From: Ceratodon purpureus
Lineage: Eukaryota; Streptophyta; Bryopsida; Pseudoditrichales; Ditrichaceae
DNA length: 64,000 bases
Reading direction: 5' to 3'
NCBI GenBank assembly: GCA_014871385.1
Contig: CM026425.1
Span: forward strand, 13,769,668 to 13,833,667
In this document: piece after piece, positions 57,784 to 64,000 of the stretch
Numbering within the stretch: position 1 is the first letter of the stretch
Layout: every line of letters starts with the position of its first letter
The notes under the pieces: generated by a model
Seen by the model: only the letters and a program-made list of their open reading frames with translations
What the model was told of the DNA's origin: nothing
Databases searched by the model: none
Made by a program: the position numbers and the translations under genes

Positions 57784-58482
57784 CTTTAAGGGCATCTCTA
57801 CCCGTTGGCGGAGCACACTAACTAATATCCATCGAACTCCCGGAGAATCTTTTTTTAGCATGTAGAATACTATTCATGTTCTACATGTAGAACCCTAAAA
57901 TTACAAATGCGGGGTTCTACAGTCTTTTTTAGATTTATTTTTTCCAAATTCGGATTTTACAACCCAAATTTAGTCAGGAAACTCCTCCCGTGGACCGTGG
58001 GACCAATAACCTGCAAGTTAGGAGGTTCTACATGGGCCCACCCGGGGAGTTCGATGGGTATTAGTTAGTCTACCGCCCCATTAGCTCCAACGGCGACGCC
58101 AACGGAGTGGGTGTCGGTGCTTTAGAATGCTACTGGTTGCGGGTCCCAGTGAACGCCCCACCCACATACGCCATTGCATGCTAAATCAGGCAAGCTGCGA
58201 CCCCACCCCAAGCGCAAGCAACGACGCAGAAGTTGCCCTCCCCCTTAACACCAATCGCAGGCTTCTTCCTCTCGTTCACCATCGTGAACTGTAAAGATGT
58301 TGTGCAGACTGGATAGGATTCCAGAATCTCATGAATGTAGTGTGAAGAAGATGTTCCGGTAAGCTCCAGGGCTAAGAGGCAATTTGGGCGTGGCCGGCAT
58401 TGAACCTGCCGTTGACGCCTCCCCGGTGGCCCCCAGTCTCGGCACCCCACCGTTGGCGCCCACGGTGGAGATGCTCTAAGGG
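57784..58482. mobile_element. Candidate MITE with a second foldback element nested inside
   Basis: Outer ends: TTTAAGGGCATCTCTACC at about 57,785 and its imperfect reverse complement GGTGGAGATGCTCTAAGG at about 58,465-58,482. These resemble the GAGCATCTCCA-type ends of plant MITEs. The inner foldback at 57,817-58,070 has 25-bp arms. The remainder is GC-richer than the neighbourhood and has no transposase. Confidence 0.45.
57817..58070. mobile_element. Foldback/MITE of 254 bp with 25-bp terminal inverted repeats
   Basis: Left arm 57,817-57,841 (ACTAACTAATATCCATCGAA then CTCCC) and right arm 58,046-58,070 are reverse complements with one mismatch. Inside, GTAGAACC and GGTTCTAC segments pair as well, so much of the element can fold back on itself. 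No ORF. Confidence 0.75.
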
Positions 58483-58964
58483 GTTGTTGTCCCATTGGTG
58501 CAAATGGAGCTTCACAGTCCAAATGCTGACTTGTAAAAAAAGTAGAACAATCTTCAGAAATTGGCCAGAAACAGCCCCAAATTTCCATCTAAGGCTGGGC
58601 ACTGAAGGGAAAGCTCAATATTGATCAACTACCCACAGATCTCAGTAAATAGTTCAATCACTCTAGATATGATTAGGCTTCATTTAAGAGGAAGGGAATT
58701 TATGGAAGCAAAACACGCCTGAAGTCATGGTGTTGGGAAATTGATTGGTTCACTCAGTAGTACTCTGTAAGCATTGTAGTTCAAGCTAGATGTGTTATTA
58801 CTGACCATAGGTCTGTTCACTAATAACCAACCATGCAACAGTTTACAAGTGAAAGTACTGTACACTTTCTTGCTGATCCCAGACCAAAAGTCTTATTAGT
58901 GGGTACCCTCTGATCCCAACATCAGCATAATCCTCGTGTTGATTAGTTCTAATTACTGTACCTG
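58483..58964. other. Intergenic DNA
   Basis: No gene seen. Moderately AT-rich sequence leading into the 25-bp tandem array. Confidence 0.35.
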
Positions 58965-59083
58965 ATTAGTTGAGTTGATTAATTACCTGATTAGTTGAGT
59001 TGGCTAATTACCTGATTAGATGAGTTGATTAGTTACCTGATTAGATGAGTTGATTAGTTACCTGATTGGCTGAGTTGATTAGT
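58965..59083. repeat. 25-bp minisatellite, 4.8 units
   Basis: Units start at 58,965, 58,990, 59,015, 59,040 and 59,065, each close to ATTAGNTGAGTTGATTARTTACCTG. Units 3 and 4 are identical; the fifth is truncated. Confidence 0.9.
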
Positions 59084-60859
59084 GGAAGAAAGAGTCAATT
59101 ACAGTGGTGATTATCACTTTCTTACTTGGATCATCCCCAATACACACTCTAACCAGACACGTCAACGGGCCTTAACGGGCCCTCTAAAAAAATGATGACC
59201 CAATGGGAGCAAGGTTTTTTATTTCATTTTGAGCAAATACTCAACTGGCAACATAGAATTTTGATGTGTCACTAAATTTATGATTTATCTACATTCATTC
59301 AGTTTTTGTACCTTAAATGATCATTCATCCATTTATTATTGATCTTATTCAAAAATCTGGCATCTTCATCTAAGTTTTTGGGAACAATTGTTTCAAAGTT
59401 GACTTCTTCGTCCAAATTTTTCCTTTAAAATTAACAAAGGCTGTTTCTGGGGAAAAATTCGTCTCAATCCGGCTGCTAGCAACCAGAAAAAAAATCACTG
59501 AATGGGAGCTGTGTTGCTCACATTAACCCAACGGGCCTTGCCAAATATGGCCCGCTCTTGTCAAATATTTTATTTATAAAAGGAGATGTATATTCCTCGC
59601 TAAACCCGGTTAATTGCGCATCCACGAGTCAACAAGCAATCCGGAATGACATTTGGTGGGGCCCAAATCCATCTCGTAGGACCACAGCTTGTGCCACCTC
59701 TCCTGGATTGCCACAACAAAGCTAGGGTTTAATCCCAGGACCTCATAGTGTGTGTTCATTGTGGAAGCACACTTTGAAGTTGGCACGCTATTGTGTAGAG
59801 ACCCTCCAAAGGCCGTTTGGAGGGTGGGTATGACAAGTTTGCATTGAGGATGCCCTTATCCTTGAAGGATGCAGAGGGATTTTTATAATCTTAGTTAGGT
59901 TCCTCAATGTTAACTAGAGTGTGATTTTTTGAGATTATTTTTGCGTGAAAAGAATTACAATAACCTCATGGGACCATGAATTCAGTTTTTTGAAGTGATT
60001 AACACTTTAACAAAGAAAATTCTTAAATTAAATGTCAAGGTATAAATTATAAATAGATAATTTTACTTAAAATTTGATATTTTGATTTTAATCAATATTT
60101 GATGACTATACTTCAAAATTTTAATCCCTTTATTATCAAGTTGCTTGTAGTCACTCTATTATCCTATGGAAAAAAAATATATATATAAAAAATAAAAAAT
60201 AAAAAAAATAGTAAAGTAAACAAAGTAGAGAGGTTGTTTATGAGGTCAAAAGCTTACAAAGTCGTAACAAAAAGTATGGAACAAATGAGTAAAATTTTCA
60301 CTTGTTACATAGGGTTTTTTGAATTCCATGTAACCTTGTTCTTCTTCTTAGGAATATTAAAGAAAATTCCCATGATATATACAGGTGATTCAAGTTGAAT
60401 TCTTTAGGCAACCTATAAAGATCAATATGTAGCCTTGGTATTGGATTCTCCACTTTAGATCAAATAGTAAATTTTCTTGATCTAATTATAGAAATTATTG
60501 CCTAAATTAGTACATTCTATTTTTATTTGTTTATCCTGGTAATTCTATTTCTTCGTTAACTAATTTTGGGCGACCCTGCTACAATGCTAAGGTAATCTAA
60601 TGCTCACACTAAGTTACCGTCTGAGAGTACCCAAATTGTAACTTATTTCAGTTGCAATTCTGAAAGTGCTGCATGAAACTAAGACAGTCCTGACATGTAT
60701 ACAATCCAACAACTTTAAACTAATCTTCGATTATTGAGCTGCAGCTCTGCAAAACCCTGGCTAGCTAAACATGATTATCTATCTTCAAAACCGGTGCACT
60801 ACACATTTCAAGATACCTCGGTAACTTCCATTTCCCATTCAACACATCTTCTGGCCCTG
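59084..60859. other. Intergenic DNA
   Basis: No gene recognised. Two similar short blocks with AATGGGAGC and AACGGGCCTT words occur near 59,170-59,215 and 59,500-59,560 and may be parts of an old repeat. Confidence 0.35.
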
Positions 60860-61191
60860 TAAGGTAGAGGGCCAATTCCCGACTGAATTTCAGGTTTGCA
60901 TACTTAGACCTACGAAAGTAAAAGTTCATTATTTTTGGAAGCTCCGCAAAGCTAGTGCAAAGGCATCCCTCAAAAAACATTTTTTGAGTATTTCTACACT
61001 TTTCTATGAATTTTTAAGCCCTCAAGCATATAGTGACCATTAATCAATCATAGAGTTGAGGTTTTCATGAGAGGTTGGATTTTGAGGATAAAGGACTTCT
61101 ACACCAATCAAAAGTAGTGAAATTTCTATGGCATGGACATAATTAGAGCACTCTTGGGACACTGTCTAAAACTAGACTAGGTGATATTTGG
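60860..61191 (+). repeat. Dispersed repeat, copy 2
   Basis: Second member of the pair described at 38,181-38,517, with small indels relative to copy 1. Flanking sequences of the copies are unrelated. Confidence 0.8.
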
Positions 61192-63380
61192 GACCAAGCT
61201 CCAGAAGAGTAATGGTCAGAAATACAACCTCGTCGGAAATATGAGCCTCTACCTTACACAGAGTAGACAGTAGAATTTAGACAATGTCTTCAATTTTAAA
61301 ATTCACTGTTAATACAAATGAAAGAAACCTTGGAATTCCAGATTCCAGAACATTTTTTAAGACTTTTGGGTCACTCCTCCATCTGTAGGGTGATCACATG
61401 TAGCACAAAATTATGTCACAAATCCATTGATCTCAAGCTGAAGTTACATCAGTAGTATTATCCGAATCAGATTATCAGAGAGGTGCTGCGAGGTTAGTAA
61501 GCAAACTTTCGTCACGATCACCAACATGGAATCAAAGCAGATAAAAGCTTACAAACCAAAACACAGCAGGAAATCTTCCTGCCAAAAGCATCATGCATGT
61601 AAAACACTGATCAAACTAAGAGAAAGTCTTAAAAAAAACTTCACAATTCACCTCATTTGCTTCCAATTGAAAAATGAATTTTAAACATCTAAAATATTTT
61701 CTACCTGTGGGAAAGATGCGGGCAGAGTTTTAGAGTTGGAGCTGAAGTTGCTGAACGTTTGGATTCGAGGCTAAACTAATTCATGAACCGACACTCAAAT
61801 CTGAAAGCAGAGTTTTGACGTCACGGGACAGCATATTGAATATTATTGATGGGCTGATTGGGATGATTTATTGGGGTTTAGGGATCTGGGTCCATACGTG
61901 ATGCATCTGTACAATGAATATAAGAAGCTGGGCTCCCACGCGAGGATTCAGGTGGACTAAACCCACTGCCTAACCAATTGGCACCACAACACAGGTCCAT
62001 GGGCTCACACACTTCGATCGGCAACTCCAAGGAGCGGTGTCATACCGGCAAGCCTCTGGGTGGACTTCAAGCATCTGGATCAGGATTCTGCATATGATTT
62101 GCATAACACCAGCATTAATGACCGTATGCACAGCCAGGTTAGATTTAGTGTAAGTATAATCAAGAGAACTGGGTTTTTGGCATTTTTCCAGAGACTTGAA
62201 TACATAAGATAGTCGTATTCCCATTAATTTGATACTAATGTACTTGACTTGTAGAAATTGGTTTGATGTCCTCGGACGTAAAGGCTGTTGACTTAGGAAG
62301 TTTTGCATTGAGAGTGATGGTTTTTTATACGTTTTCCTTGAATGCATACTTAAGCGAGCTCGTAATTCTGTCTGTCTGCTACTCTCCTTGAGCTACAAGA
62401 AGCACAGAGCCGATCACCGGACAATTTTGTCATTACCATTCAGTGATACTGCCAGTCATCCACTTTACATGCTTAAAAGGTGATGTTAATTTACGAGGTC
62501 GATGATCTCTTGTTTATGTATAATTTTTTGTCGCTTTGTTCCTTCACCTACTGATGAGTTCGATTAAAAAACCCAAATTACTACTGTCGTAGTGTACTTG
62601 TAGTGTGTTCTTCCTTCTGGCAGGAATTTGGCACGCTTTTTAGGGGTTTGGGGGGATAGGCTCATGATTGTGGCCCTTCTAAACAGTTTCCCAGCAGAGG
62701 GCGAAAGATTCTGGAATCTGATCTACGTGATTTTGCTCTGGCTGTGAAGGTGGTGCTGTTGCTTTGTGCCAGATTATGGAGGCAACCATTGTACCAACAC
62801 AAGAAGCTTATGGAGTAAACAATAGGAAGTTTCACGTACTTACTGTCAAGTACTACATGTGCTAATACAGTAGTTTCAGCTGCAATTCCTTAGTCGAAAG
62901 TGCTTGGAAATGATCGAGTACCGTGCTCTTTCAGTAAAAAAATGACACTGTGTATGGACTTTAGTCAGGCGCTAATTGCTTCATGCAGCATGCAGGAGGG
63001 TTTAACACGGGGTAAGCTGCTGCATGTTAGACCCAGACCAGATGCCAGTTTTACACATAAACTTTAATCAACTCGTAGAGAGCCCGTTTCTGTGAATATA
63101 ATGTACTGAGATGCCCATTTGGTTCAGAGCTGGACCCAGCTTACACTGAGTCGACCATGTGCCACTTAATAAGAACGCCGTTATACGCCTCACGTTGCCT
63201 TCAATCGTTGCTGCTTCCAGAGGATCAGGCCAATTCATTTGAAGCATCTCATTGATTGCATTCAATAAAGCTTGCGAGCAGATACCTGACTTTCCACGTC
63301 TAGCATAAGTGGCTGATGATCAATTTAATACATTACACGGAGACATCTGAACTGGCGCCATCACGGCAGGCTGGGATACC
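61192..63380. other. Intergenic region with scattered exon-like pieces
   Basis: No complete gene. A plus-strand stretch at about 62,690-62,820 reads RKILESDLRDFALAVKVVLL before a stop. A minus-strand frame at 63,265-63,068 reads INEMLQMNWPDPLEAATIEG and continues to a stop. Both look protein-like but match no family I recognise. A tRNA-like arm pair lies at 61,952-61,982. Confidence 0.3.
63068..63290 (-). pseudogene. Unrecognised exon-like ORF
   Basis: The frame from about 63,280 down to 63,068 has balanced amino-acid use (ALLNAINEMLQMNWPDPLEA, then ATIEGNVRRITAFLLSGTW). It could be the last exon of a minus-strand gene or a relic. The upstream exon was not found and no domain is recognised. 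Confidence 0.25.
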
Positions 63381-63479
63381 AGTAGTCATTGATCCACTGT
63401 GTTAATAAACCTCTTACAACAACCATCCTGTGTAAAAAACATATCCACTTTTCCCAGCATTCAATTAATTTTATCCTCG

Positions 63480-64000
63480 ATCAGTACATTCACCGCAGCT
63501 CTGCAGTGGACTTCTTACACGAATACCATATTCCCTCCCTTCCGCAGCCAGCTTCCTTCTTATTACACCCGAGATCAGTACTGCGCGCAGTCGGGAAGAT
63601 TCACCCCTCTCCTGTCACCCCTTGTAACTGGTTTTAACGGTTTTCATCTCAAGCCAGCTTCTGAGGTGCAGCAGCAGCATGCAGCAGGGCTCCGGGATCT
63701 GCAGTTAGCTGCAGTGGAACAGAGCTGCCGAAGTGGTGCGAGCGAGAGAAACACCCTGCACCGAGAGAGACGAAGAGAGTGTGAGTGTGAGTGAGTGGTA
63801 CCATATTCTGGAAGGAATCATGTGAGAATAAGAGTAATGATGACAGAGTGGGCGAATTCTCACAAGGCGTAGGCAGTCTGAACGCAGTCTCCTGCAGGGA
63901 CTAGCTGCCGCGACCACGAATTTAGTTGAAGCATGGCGTTGAAGTGACGATGGGAAATCCTTCATGTTCTGTGTCCGTTTGCAGTATGCACAGCACCTCT
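63480..64000 (+). other. GC-rich leader-like sequence at the window edge
   Basis: Composition shifts from AT-rich to balanced, with CAG/GAG-rich and CT-rich stretches like the leaders of the isomerase, HMGB and RabE genes here. It may be the promoter and 5' untranslated region of a plus-strand gene starting beyond the window. No start codon with a convincing protein is visible. Confidence 0.3.

Noticed and set aside
58181..58588. 135-aa minus-strand frame
   Set aside because: It crosses the right end of the candidate MITE, has no domain and is probably chance in GC-richer DNA.

Overview
This is a nuclear genomic window from a land plant. A bryophyte, probably a moss, is my best guess, but the sequence does not fix the genus. 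Evidence for a plant: spliced genes with GT..AG introns, a ribose-5-phosphate isomerase with a plastid-type leader, RabE/Rab8 GTPases, an HMGB protein, plant CACTA and PIF/Harbinger transposons, and pieces of NB-LRR, cullin and probably S-protein-homologue genes. All exon structures below were read by eye from splice signals and protein homology; none has been checked against transcripts.

Layout. 1-5.9 kb: a decayed PIF/Harbinger element with a broken Myb/SANT-like ORF and a broken DDE transposase between 13-bp inverted repeats. 6.9-11.0 kb: a 10-exon plastid ribose-5-phosphate isomerase gene, with an 18-bp minisatellite upstream. 12.9-15.4 kb: a 6-exon HMGB gene with a probable intron in its 5' leader. 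17,085-31,972: a complete 14.9-kb CACTA (En/Spm) transposon with matching CACTAGTGGAAA ends and a 3-bp ACA target duplication. It carries a spliced transposase frame that appears intact (1,199 aa), a divergently transcribed second protein (about 791 aa), a captured and broken NB-LRR segment, and further unrecognised ORFs. 32-47 kb: AT-rich DNA with minisatellites, a hairpin-bearing tandem duplication, one member of a dispersed repeat pair, and one convincing single-exon ORF (minus strand, 42.8-43.8 kb) resembling a secreted S-protein homologue. 48.2-55.3 kb: two tandem RabE GTPase genes with identical exon structure. 55.9-64 kb: a cullin pseudogene, nested foldback elements, a 25-bp minisatellite, the second dispersed repeat copy, and a GC-rich leader-like stretch at the right edge.

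The working genes (isomerase, HMGB, two RabE) are housekeeping genes on the plus strand, separated by transposon-rich DNA. The most notable features are the apparently intact CACTA element with captured resistance-gene exons, and a sharp tract of near-identity (exon 4, intron 4, exon 5) between the RabE copies that looks like recent gene conversion. I did not find a clear new multi-gene system. The CACTA element with its unexplained left-arm cargo is the nearest candidate.
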